From NCBI GenBank assembly GCA_019634795.1, contig JAHCAR010000004.1, positions 124,001 to 188,000 of the forward strand: 64,000 nucleotides of DNA, read 5' to 3'. The stretch comes from Dokdonella sp. Its GTDB lineage: Bacteria; Pseudomonadota; Gammaproteobacteria; Xanthomonadales; Rhodanobacteraceae. Positions 29,045 to 37,074 of the stretch are shown piece after piece (the first letter of the stretch is position 1; each line of letters starts with the position of its first letter). The notes below the pieces were generated by a model. The model had not been told where the DNA came from. It saw only the letters and a list, made by a program, of their open reading frames with translations, and searched no databases. A program made the translations under genes and the position numbers.

Positions 29045-30126
29045 AGGACCGGCTCCAGGAAGCGGGTGAAGCGCTCGCGCAGGACCTCGACCGAGAATTG
29101 CTGCCGATAGCGCAGACGCGCCCGTTCGAGCATGGCCGCACGCAGTGCGTCATCACCAAACAGGCGCGCGGCACTGGCCGCATACAGCCATGGATCGCGT
29201 TCCTCCCAGATCAGGCCGGCATCGCCGAGAGTCTCCGGCACCGCACTCGATGCATGGGCGACAATCGGGGTGCCGACCGCCATCGACTCGATCAGCGGCA
29301 CGCAGAAGCCTTCATGCTCGCTCAAGAGCATGAACACATGGCTGGCCAGATAGGCGGCCTTGAGCTGCGCTTCGCTGGCCGCTTCGATCCAGAGCACCCG
29401 ATCGCTCAGGTCCAGCTCGTCGATGCGACCAGTGATCGCCGTGGTGTAGCGATCGAGGCGCGGATCGATTTTGCCGAGGATGATCAGCCGGGCATCCGCG
29501 GAATAGCCGCGCACATAGGCATCGAACGCATCGACCAGGGCCAGGTGGCCCTTGTTCGGTGCCACCCTGCCGACCATGAGGAAATTGTGCGATCCATCGG
29601 TCAGCTGCTTGATCAGGGCGACATCGCCTTCGGCTTCGACGATTTCGGCGACCCGGTGGAACGGGGCGAGCACGCCGCCACGAGCCACCGGCATGCCCGC
29701 CCTTTCGAGTTCACGCAGATTGTAGGCCGAAGCTCCCAGATAGAGTTCGCATCCCAGCGTGGCGATGGTCGCAATTTCCTGTCGCCCTTTGCGGCAGGCA
29801 ATCTCGTAGTCAGCGGATACGTCGCTGAAGAATTCCGGCGGCGTGATGTTGTGATACTTGATGATGCGGAAGCCGCGACAGCGCCCGAGCAGTTCGACGG
29901 CCGCCGGCCAGCCCGTGGAATAGTGATAGATCACCAGATCCCGAGGGCCTCCGGCAAACTGCGGCAGGCGCTCGGGCGGGTAGGTCTTGCGTTCGACTCC
30001 GCTCGCGGATTGGCAGAATACGCGCGTCTCGATACCGAGCTCCTCGAGGATCGAAGCCATGGCCAGCGCATCGGCGCCTACCGCGTCCTTGCTGGTCAGC
30101 ACCGGAATGAGGATGGCCGCCTTCAT
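29041..30126 (-). CDS. GT4 family glycosyltransferase
   Basis: The 361-residue GT-B glycosyltransferase has the N-terminal segment KAAILIPVLTSKDAVGADALAM, the linker FLMVGRVAPNKGHLALVDAF and the C-terminal E-x7-E motif in SEHEGFCVPLIESMAVGTP. The HYSTGWP and KYHNITPPEFF motifs in the N-domain recall mannosyl/rhamnosyltransferases of O-antigen and exopolysaccharide loci. It overlaps the next GT4 by four bases (coupled) and follows the methyltransferase-like gene after 70 bases. Confidence 0.9.
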   Translation of the reverse strand: MKAAILIPVLTSKDAVGADALAMASILEELGIETRVFCQSASGVERKTYPPERLPQFAGGPRDLVIYHYSTGWPAAVELLGRCRGFRIIKYHNITPPEFFSDVSADYEIACRKGRQEIATIATLGCELYLGASAYNLRELERAGMPVARGGVLAPFHRVAEIVEAEGDVALIKQLTDGSHNFLMVGRVAPNKGHLALVDAFDAYVRGYSADARLIILGKIDPRLDRYTTAITGRIDELDLSDRVLWIEAASEAQLKAAYLASHVFMLLSEHEGFCVPLIESMAVGTPIVAHASSAVPETLGDAGLIWEERDPWLYAASAARLFGDDALRAAMLERARLRYRQQFSVEVLRERFTRFLEPVL

Positions 30127-30196
30127 GCCCGATTCCCGGTCGCGGGTTTCGGCCCGGCTCGGCGACTACCGCCGCAGGGTCTGCACTGCTTCGGAT

Positions 30197-31543
30197 TCAC
30201 GTCTTTGGACCCCCGTTCCGGGCGACGATGCAGACCGTTCCATCGGCGGCCGGCAACGGCCGCGCGTCGACCAGGCCACCCGCCAGCAGGGTCTGCCTGA
30301 GCATTTCGGTGTCGAGCTCGACATTGGCGCGCCCCTGCAGACGCGAGGCGATGCTGGCCGGCGCGCGCCCCGAACCGAGCACAAGGATTCCACCGGAACT
30401 CAGGACACGGCGTACGGCTGCCAGGAACGAACTCACCGGCATGTTGAGCAACAGGGAACCCGCGTCGAGCGCGGTCAGGCCATGCAGGGATCCATCGGCG
30501 GTCCGTGCCAGCACTTCCGCAGGCTCGGCGACCGTGATCGACAGCCCCGCCGAGCGCGCGCGCGAGCCGACCTCGGTGTTGGTGTCGATGCCGGTCGCTT
30601 CGATGCCGTTGCCGACCAGTCGCGCGAGCCAGTCCTCGCCGCTGCACAGGTCGAGTACCTGGGCGCCGGCCGGCAACATGCCAGCGAGTTGCTGGGCCCA
30701 GCTATCGAGTCGGGCAGGACGTCCGGCATCCAGCGCGAGTACCCGCGAAGCGATGTCCGCATGGAGCGCATCCGCATGGCGCGCCTGGTCCGCTTCGGCA
30801 AGCTCGAGCGCCGAAAGGTTCTGGCGCAGCGACGCGAGCCAATGATTCATGCTCAACACGAGATGGCGCAATTCGCGCGCGTCGATGGCGGCACGCTCGA
30901 TCTCGGCATGAAGCTGGACACTGCGATCATTCAGGCCGTCCAGACGTTGGCCGAGCTCGACCTTGCCGGAAGCGAGCCGGGCGATCTCGGTACGCGCCGC
31001 CTCGAGTTCGAGCTGTAGACCGCGAAACGCGGAAAGCACCTCGTGATGGCGCGCGCTGTGATAGGTGTCCGCGGCGCGCTGATGGCGGACGATGCGCGGC
31101 AGGCCACCGAGGCAGACGATCCATTCGAGCAGATAGCCAAGTACGGGAATCCGCATGCACTTGGCCAGCACGTAGCGCGGCAGCAGCCAGGGCACGCGCA
31201 CGCCGATGTCCCGCCCTTCCGGCGACCAGCGCAGGTTGCCGAGAATCTCGATCTTGCTGCGCCCCTGGACGAGCAGGCGCATCTGCGCGTCGAATCCGGC
31301 CGGGTCGGGTGGGCGCCGAAGCAGGGCAGCGAAGGCCTGCTCCAGAAAGCTCGTGAAGTGCGCCTGGCTCAGTTCAGGAATCGAAAACTCGTCGCGCAGT
31401 GCAGCCGCGGGAGCCGTATTCGAAGCGGTTTTCGGCGGCTTGCGGGCGGGCTGCGCAGGCGCACGCGAGCGGGCGGATTCCGCATCGGCCCGAATTTCAT
31501 TCCTGACCACCTCAAGCGGCTTTTCCTCGGGCAGTCTGTTCAC
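30197..31543 (-). CDS. DUF4214 / coiled-coil / methyltransferase-like protein
   Basis: The 448-residue protein has three parts. Residues about 60-115 match a DUF4214-type module (FLEQAFAALLRRPPDPAGFD, then SKIEILGNLRWSPEG). Residues about 165-265 form a long helical, coiled-coil-prone region. Residues about 280-445 look like a class I SAM methyltransferase fold, with VLDLCSGEDWLARLV and a downstream GID acidic residue. The glycine motif is degenerate (C-S-G-E-D), so catalysis is uncertain. Similar proteins in O-antigen loci cap or measure chains (WbdD-like coiled-coil rulers). That role is inference. The start overlaps the upstream gene by four bases. Confidence 0.75.
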   Translation of the reverse strand: MNRLPEEKPLEVVRNEIRADAESARSRAPAQPARKPPKTASNTAPAAALRDEFSIPELSQAHFTSFLEQAFAALLRRPPDPAGFDAQMRLLVQGRSKIEILGNLRWSPEGRDIGVRVPWLLPRYVLAKCMRIPVLGYLLEWIVCLGGLPRIVRHQRAADTYHSARHHEVLSAFRGLQLELEAARTEIARLASGKVELGQRLDGLNDRSVQLHAEIERAAIDARELRHLVLSMNHWLASLRQNLSALELAEADQARHADALHADIASRVLALDAGRPARLDSWAQQLAGMLPAGAQVLDLCSGEDWLARLVGNGIEATGIDTNTEVGSRARSAGLSITVAEPAEVLARTADGSLHGLTALDAGSLLLNMPVSSFLAAVRRVLSSGGILVLGSGRAPASIASRLQGRANVELDTEMLRQTLLAGGLVDARPLPAADGTVCIVARNGGPKT

Positions 31544-32742
31544 GGATTCTGGCGGGCTGGACGTTGCGGACGGAGAGGTGTCGAAAAGGCGACCGGGGCA
31601 CTGCCGGCGCGGTCCCCCCGGCCGACGGCGAGCGGCATGATGCCATAGGCGCGCGCTTTCGAGATGTCGATGAGTGCGTAATCGGGCCGATGCCGGCCAT
31701 CCAGGCGCGGCGCGATCTTGCGGTAGCGATCCCGTCCCGCCCGGCGTGCCGCCTCGAATCCCTCGAGGGCCCGCTGCCGGATCGCCGGCTCGACCGATCC
31801 CGTCGCGGCGGGCTGCGATCGCCCGGCAAACCCGAGCAGGGTGGTTTCGAGAAACTCCGCCTCGTGCCGGGCATCATCGGTATAGAAGCCAACGAAGGCA
31901 TGACCCGGGACAAGTACGAGGAAGCTGCCCACGCCGAGCCGTTCGAGCGCCGAAGCGATCAGTACGCTGCCATCCAGACAGTTGGCGACGCGTTCGCCCC
32001 AGGTACTCGAAAGCAGGCGCACGCGCTGGCTGTAGACCACCGGTCCCTGGCTGATGCCGGCGCTGTCGTCCGCATAGCGCAGACCATGCCGCTCGAGGCC
32101 GAGCCAGATCGCGCGTGCGCGCTCGAGCCGGCCGGCACGACTCGATGGCGCACGCATCTGCTCCGATGCGTCGATTCCGGCGAGCTCGAGCAATTCGTCG
32201 ATGACCGGATCCTGCGGATCGACCCAGGCCGCGAACGACCAGCCAAGATCGATCCGGCTGGCCCCCTCACGGACGAAGTAGAGGGCTTCGTCTAGCGGGT
32301 GAAGGCGAACTTCGATGGTGCGAACGATCGGTTTCAGGCCTGGCGAATCCAGCGTGACCTGCAGGGTCTGGCGGCGCACGGCCCTGATTTCGCGCAGGGC
32401 GCGGATGTCCCATTGCAGGCGGGGACGCAGAACGACCTCACCGTCGATGCGCGCATCGATCACGGCCGGCGCAAGCAAGCCCGGCGTGGATACGCTGAGC
32501 CGGACCGTGCGCGACCTGCCCGGATGGGCAACGCGCAGCCTGAGCAGGCCGTTGCCCGCATACGCTTCGCTGGCGTCGGCCGCCCGCGACTGGGAAAGGT
32601 CGAGGGCCGGAAAAAGATCTCCGGCGGGCGTCGTCTCGACGCCGAGGGACAGCGCGGCAGCCGGGGCCGGAAGCAGCACCGATCCAGCCAGCAGGAAGCA
32701 GGCGCGCAGGGCCACGCGCAGCCGCAGCCTGCTCCGGACCAT
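31540..32742 (-). CDS. Exported transglutaminase-like protein
   Basis: From the ATG at 32742 the product is 400 residues with a clean signal peptide (MVRSRLRLRVALRACFLLAGS to PAAALS, about residue 31). Residues about 40-150 look like beta-rich domains. Residues about 170-300 resemble the transglutaminase/cysteine protease fold, with C255 in VANCLDGSVLIASALERLG and H281 in LVPGHAFVGFYTDD, the spacing expected of the Cys-His pair. The third catalytic residue may be the aspartate in YALIDISKA. Substrate unknown. Earlier in-frame ATGs at 32763 and 32772 are possible. It is first in the minus arm and overlaps the next gene by four bases. Confidence 0.72.
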   Translation of the reverse strand: MVRSRLRLRVALRACFLLAGSVLLPAPAAALSLGVETTPAGDLFPALDLSQSRAADASEAYAGNGLLRLRVAHPGRSRTVRLSVSTPGLLAPAVIDARIDGEVVLRPRLQWDIRALREIRAVRRQTLQVTLDSPGLKPIVRTIEVRLHPLDEALYFVREGASRIDLGWSFAAWVDPQDPVIDELLELAGIDASEQMRAPSSRAGRLERARAIWLGLERHGLRYADDSAGISQGPVVYSQRVRLLSSTWGERVANCLDGSVLIASALERLGVGSFLVLVPGHAFVGFYTDDARHEAEFLETTLLGFAGRSQPAATGSVEPAIRQRALEGFEAARRAGRDRYRKIAPRLDGRHRPDYALIDISKARAYGIMPLAVGRGDRAGSAPVAFSTPLRPQRPARQNP

Positions 32743-33018
32743 GATCGAATCAAGTGTTGCCATTGCGTACATGGCACGACTATCGTTGCCCCGGCCTGCC
32801 CGTGTCCAGTCGGACCGCCGCCGGATTGCGACGACCATTCTCCGGCGAACAGCGCGTAATCAGGTGCCCATCATCCGGCTCGGAAATCCCGGGTGCCACG
32901 CTGCCGACGCATGGCTTGCCGCGGAATGCGATGATCGCGGGTGCAAATTCGCCGTGCGCCGCCTGCCGGCAACGGCGTAGCATTGCAGCCATTCCTTTCC
33001 CTGCCGCACGGAGTCCTC

Positions 33019-33522
33019 ATGCGCCTAGTTGTCCTGTCCAGCCTTCTCGTCCTGGCCCTGGCGGGTTGCGATCAACCCTCACCCGACCAGTCCGCAGCCC
33101 CAGCCACGACCCCGAGTCAGCCCGCCCCGGCAGCCGAAGCGACCCCGGCTCCACCACCGGCGATCACGGCCAAGGCGCCCGAGGGTACCTGCGGTGACCA
33201 GTCGGGAATTCCCGCCGAGGAACGCATCGCCAACACGCCAAAGTGGTCGCTGGCCAGCGAGCAGGACAACTTCGGTTTCGATGTCTATCGCGGCGAGTCG
33301 GAAAACGGCGAGTTCGTCAAGCTGAACAAGGATCCCATCCTTGGCGCCGGCACCACCGACGAAACGCAGAAGTATCAGTATCGTGACGACAGCATCGACC
33401 CGTGCAAGGACTACTGGTACTACGTAGAGTCGATCAGCACCAGCGGCGTGCACGAGAAGATGACCCCCACCTTCAAGGCGCCGGCCAAGCGTTCGCCGAG
33501 GACCGAAACGCCGGCCGGATGA
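33019..33522 (+). CDS. Lipoprotein with a fibronectin-III-like domain
   Basis: The 167-residue product starts MRLVVLSSLLVLALAGC, a lipoprotein signal with lipobox LAGC (Cys17). A Pro/Ala/Thr-rich linker (about 20-52) leads to a compact domain (about 70-160) with FGFDVYRGESENGEFVKLN and YQYRDDSIDPCKDYWYYVESIS. That is a fibronectin type III-like beta sandwich, with two cysteines that could pair. GGAG precedes the ATG. It is divergent from the transglutaminase-like gene and 69 bases upstream of the membrane glycosyltransferase. A role in anchoring or scaffolding at the envelope is a guess. Confidence 0.78.
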   Translation: MRLVVLSSLLVLALAGCDQPSPDQSAAPATTPSQPAPAAEATPAPPPAITAKAPEGTCGDQSGIPAEERIANTPKWSLASEQDNFGFDVYRGESENGEFVKLNKDPILGAGTTDETQKYQYRDDSIDPCKDYWYYVESISTSGVHEKMTPTFKAPAKRSPRTETPAG

Positions 33523-33591
33523 TCGCGCCCCTCCTGCGCCCCTCAGCCACTCCGCGCCGCTGGCGTGGGCCCGGCCCCGGCGATTCTCGCC

Positions 33592-34977
33592 ATGCCTGAA
33601 TCCATGCGTCCCGCGCACGGGACTGCACAGAGCCGGGTCCGGCCGGCATGGCTGTGGGCGACCGGCATGGCCTGGGCATTGCTCAACCTGGCCCTGCTCT
33701 GGATCTACTACGCGCCGGCGAGCAAGATCCTCGTTGGCGACGAGTTCGACTACAACCAGCGCGCGCTGGCCCTGCTCGCCGGCAAGCCGATGCCCGAGCT
33801 GTTCATCTGGCCGCCCGGACAAGCCTGGTTCATCGCCCTCGTTTATCGCGTGTTCTGCGCGCATGTGCTGGCCGTGCAACTGGTCCAAATCGCCGCGCTG
33901 GCGCTCTGCGCGATCCTGCTCGTGCGGCTCTGGAAAACGCTTGACGATGGCCGCGCCGCGTTTGCCGCCGGCGTCCTGTTTCTGCTCAACCCGAGCACCC
34001 TCGCACACGCTCACTGGCTGTGGCCCGAAGTCACCCATCTGGCCTGCCTGCTCGGTGCGCTGGCCTTGCTGCTGACCCTGCACGGGCGGCCTCGTCTGCG
34101 CGCGTTCCTGGCCGGACTGCTGGTCGGCCTGTGCCTGCTTTTCAAGAGCCTGCTCGGCGGTTTCTGGCCAGTCTTCCTGCTCTTCTTCCTGCGTCGCGGT
34201 GAACGCGGATTTTCATTCGCCTGGATGGCCGCGCTGGCGTTTGTCGCCGGCCTGCTGCTGGCCGTTTCGCCAGCCCTGTGGAAGGGCCAGCTCGAAACCG
34301 GGCGGCCGCTGATTGCCGACAGCTCGCTGTACAACCTCGAAGTCGGCATCCGCGACCGCAGCCGCAGCGACTACATCGACGAGGCCGGTCTGCCGGCCCT
34401 GACCGCGTTCCTCGAAAGCGCGCCGACGCCGCAGCAGCGCAACGCCATGGCCCTCGACAGGATTCGTTCCGTGGTCGCCGAGCGCGGCATCGTCAGCGTC
34501 ATTGCCGAACAACTGGGCACCCAGTATTTCCGTCTGTTCAATGCCAAGACCCTGCTCGTCTCGCAGCTGCCGGGGCCGGCCTGCGCGGGTCGCCTCGGCG
34601 CCTACGGCCAGAGCGCGCTGGCGACGCCAATGACCGCGCTCGCCTACCTGACCCATTCCGTCACCCTCGTCCTTGGCGCCTTCGGCATCGTCCTGTGGCG
34701 ACGCTGGCAGCGGCCACTGGCCGTCTTTGTCGGCCTCTTTCTCGTCTACCAGTTGCTGTTGTATGCCGGCCTACACGTCATGCAGCGCTATCTGTTCCAG
34801 ATGCTGCCGGTGCTGTGTGGTTTCGCCGGCAGTTTCCTGGTCGCTGCAATTCGCCGCGAGCACGCGTTCGCGGTGCTGGTGCAGGGTCCATGGCGTATCG
34901 CGCTCGGTGCCGTGCTCGCCCTGGTCCTGCTCGGTCTGGCCTGGCTCGGTCCCGTTCTCGATGCGAACTGCGCCTGA
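33592..34977 (+). CDS. GT39/ArnT-like integral membrane glycosyltransferase
   Basis: The 461-residue polytopic protein has roughly 10-12 membrane segments. After the first helix the loop reads GDEFDYNQRALALLAG, the acidic DE pair that marks dolichyl-phosphate-mannose/ArnT-type (GT-C) enzymes. These take sugar from a polyprenyl-phosphate donor on the periplasmic face. Acceptor and sugar are not predictable. The start at 33592 (MPESMRPA) is preferred; a GTG at 33565 and an ATG at 33604 are alternatives. It sits at the head of the plus-strand polysaccharide arm, 72 bases before the ABC permease. Confidence 0.82.
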   Translation: MPESMRPAHGTAQSRVRPAWLWATGMAWALLNLALLWIYYAPASKILVGDEFDYNQRALALLAGKPMPELFIWPPGQAWFIALVYRVFCAHVLAVQLVQIAALALCAILLVRLWKTLDDGRAAFAAGVLFLLNPSTLAHAHWLWPEVTHLACLLGALALLLTLHGRPRLRAFLAGLLVGLCLLFKSLLGGFWPVFLLFFLRRGERGFSFAWMAALAFVAGLLLAVSPALWKGQLETGRPLIADSSLYNLEVGIRDRSRSDYIDEAGLPALTAFLESAPTPQQRNAMALDRIRSVVAERGIVSVIAEQLGTQYFRLFNAKTLLVSQLPGPACAGRLGAYGQSALATPMTALAYLTHSVTLVLGAFGIVLWRRWQRPLAVFVGLFLVYQLLLYAGLHVMQRYLFQMLPVLCGFAGSFLVAAIRREHAFAVLVQGPWRIALGAVLALVLLGLAWLGPVLDANCA

Positions 34978-35049
34978 GGGCGGGCGCACGACGACCCAAG
35001 CCTGGCTTCCGATCCGGTATCCTGCCCGCTTCCGCATCCGTCGCCCGCC

Positions 35050-35811
35050 ATGCCCCAACACCTTCTCGAACTGATTCTGTTCAGCACCTATGCCGAGTTG
35101 CGCGCGGAACGCTCGCGAAGCTATCTGGGCCTGATTTGGTGGGTTGCCGAGCCGGCCATGATGATGGCTGCGTTCTGGCTGGTCTTCGATGTCATCCTGA
35201 AGACCAGCGGCCCGGGCTACCTGCCCTTCCTGCTGGTCGGCCTGACCGTCTGGCAGTGGATGAAATCCTGCATTACGCATGGCGGCTACGCGATCTGGAC
35301 CAACCTCGGCCTGATCCGCCAGGCGCGCCTGCCGGTGCTGGTCTTTCCGTTCGTGCAGATGCTCGCCGACACGATCAAGTTCCTGTTCATCTTCGCCCTG
35401 CTGCTGGTGATCCTCTGGGGCATCGGCTATCCGCCGAACCTGAGCTACCTGGCCTTGCCGGTCGTGTTTTCGGTGACCCTGCTGTTCGCGGCCGGGGTCG
35501 GCTTCCTGGTCGCCGCGATCGTGCCGCTGATTCCGGACCTGCGCTTCGTCATCGAACAGGTGCTGACCGTCGTCATGTTCCTGTCCGGTGTCGTCTTTGC
35601 CCTCGACTCGGTGCCCTCGCCGCTGCGCGAGGTCATCGCGCTGAATCCGGTGGCGACCCTGCTCGACGCCACCCGTGGCATCCTCATGCATGCGCAATGG
35701 CCGGACTGGCCGGCCCTGCTCAAGGTCTGCATCATCTCCGCGATCGTCTTCGCGATCGGCATCGGCGTGGTCAGGCAGCTCGCCCCGCGCTATCCGAAAC
35801 TGGCCGTCTGA
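35050..35811 (+). CDS. ABC-2 type polysaccharide export permease (Wzm-like)
   Basis: The 253-residue inner-membrane protein has six hydrophobic segments and the ABC2_membrane fold of O-antigen, teichoic acid and capsule exporters. The N-terminal amphipathic portion ELRAERSRSYLGLIWWVAEPAMMMAAFW is characteristic of Wzm/TagG/KpsM proteins, which move an undecaprenyl-linked polysaccharide across the inner membrane. The stop overlaps the start of the ATPase gene by one base (TGATG), so the two are coupled as expected of a stoichiometric transporter. Confidence 0.92.
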   Translation: MPQHLLELILFSTYAELRAERSRSYLGLIWWVAEPAMMMAAFWLVFDVILKTSGPGYLPFLLVGLTVWQWMKSCITHGGYAIWTNLGLIRQARLPVLVFPFVQMLADTIKFLFIFALLLVILWGIGYPPNLSYLALPVVFSVTLLFAAGVGFLVAAIVPLIPDLRFVIEQVLTVVMFLSGVVFALDSVPSPLREVIALNPVATLLDATRGILMHAQWPDWPALLKVCIISAIVFAIGIGVVRQLAPRYPKLAV

Positions 35812-36518
35812 TGAACGCACCGCTGATCGAACTCGAACATGTCGGCGTTGCCTTCAGCGCGCAGCGGCGCGTCGGCAGCGGCAAGTTCTGGGCCCTGGAG
35901 GATGTCAGCATGAGCCTGCGCCAGGGCGAGCGGCTCGGCGTGATCGGCCGCAACGGCGCCGGCAAGAGCACCCTGCTGCGCGTGCTTGCAGGCATCCTGC
36001 GTCCCGATCGCGGCCAGATTCGGCGCGGCCGCGTATCGTGCCAGCTATTGTCGCTGGCGCTCGGTTTCACGCCCTACCTGTCAGGCCGCGACAACGCGAT
36101 CCTGTCGGGCCTGATGATCGGCCTGCGCCAGCGCGATATCGTCGCCCGGCTGCCGGCGATCAAGGAATTTTCCGAACTCGGCGATTTCTTCGAACAGCCG
36201 ATCGCCAGCTATTCGTCGGGCATGGTCATGCGCCTCGGGTTCTCGGTGGCCATCCAGGCCGAACCCGACGTGCTGCTGATCGACGAAGTGCTGGCCGTGG
36301 GCGATGCGGAGTTCCAGGAAAAATCCGGCGCCGCGTTGCGCGAACGCATGCGCCAGGGGCATACCGTGGTCCTGGTCAGTCACGACGAGACCCAGGTCAG
36401 CGCCCTGTGCGACCGCCTGCTCTGGATCGAACACGGCCGCAGCGTGCGCGAGGGCCCGCGCGACGAGGTGTTTGCGGCCTACCATGAGGAGCTCGTGCAC
36501 CCGGACGGTGCCACGTGA
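35811..36518 (+). CDS. ABC polysaccharide exporter ATPase (Wzt/TagH-like)
   Basis: The 235-residue ATPase begins at the ATG at 35811; the open frame runs far upstream through the permease but is not coding there. It has Walker A GRNGAGKST, the Q-loop region LSLALGFTPYLSGRDN (KpsT/Wzt-type), a signature YSSGMVMRLGF, Walker B VLLIDEVLAVGD and switch histidine in LVSHDE. It ends about 30 residues after the ATPase core, so the C-terminal carbohydrate-binding domain found in E. coli O9a-type Wzt is absent. This suggests export coupled to synthesis, not recognition of a terminal cap. It overlaps the next gene by four bases. Confidence 0.93.
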   Translation: MNAPLIELEHVGVAFSAQRRVGSGKFWALEDVSMSLRQGERLGVIGRNGAGKSTLLRVLAGILRPDRGQIRRGRVSCQLLSLALGFTPYLSGRDNAILSGLMIGLRQRDIVARLPAIKEFSELGDFFEQPIASYSSGMVMRLGFSVAIQAEPDVLLIDEVLAVGDAEFQEKSGAALRERMRQGHTVVLVSHDETQVSALCDRLLWIEHGRSVREGPRDEVFAAYHEELVHPDGAT

Positions 36519-36790
36519 ACCGCGAGGAAGTACGCCGACTGCGCGACCTGGCCCTGCGCCTCGGCAGCACACCGCGACGCCTGCTGGTGACTGCAGCGCA
36601 AGCCATCGACGACGACAGCGCTGCGCCGCAGGCCATGCTGCGTTCCATTCGCGGCAGCGGCACACACCAATGCGTGCAGGCCGACGAGTGCGCCAACCTG
36701 CTGCTGACGCCGGTATCGAGCTACGCACGCGACACGCTCGGTACGGCCCTCAGTGCACTCTGGCGGGCGTCCGCGCCGGAACAGAACTAG
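36515..36790 (+). CDS. Small unknown protein coupled to the ABC exporter
   Basis: The 91-residue product starts at a GTG overlapping the ATPase stop by four bases. It is hydrophilic, helical at the N-terminus (NREEVRRLRDLALRLGSTPRRLLVTAAQAIDDD), has two cysteines spaced C-x5-C in THQCVQADECANLL, and no signal or membrane segment. I do not recognise the family. The tight coupling to the exporter ATPase argues that it is translated and acts in the same process. Confidence 0.65.
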   Translation: MNREEVRRLRDLALRLGSTPRRLLVTAAQAIDDDSAAPQAMLRSIRGSGTHQCVQADECANLLLTPVSSYARDTLGTALSALWRASAPEQN

Positions 36791-37074
36791 GGAGGCCCGG
36801 AACAAGTGGCACAAACGTCACGACATCGGCCTGCGTGCAGATCGCGGCGCGCCGACGCAGACGGACTGGCCGTCCTTAAAGTCGGCACAGCAAAGTGCTA
36901 CGCGCAGGCAGGCGTCGCCCAAGCGATTGATTCAATGAAACAAGGGTGGCATCCAGAAGGCCCTGCAGAGGCACCGCGCGGCACGTCTAGGCAACCAGGC
37001 CTCAGGTCGCCACGCAGTTCCTGTGGCGGGCCTTCTCGACGCCATGACGATTGCGCTTGCTCAGAGTCTCCCTA

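Noticed and set aside
36947..36962. TGGCATCCAGAAGGCC as a sigma-54 promoter before the trimodular glycosyltransferase
   Set aside because: GG and GC are ten bases apart, but the -12 half reads AGGC instead of TTGC, so it is not better than chance.
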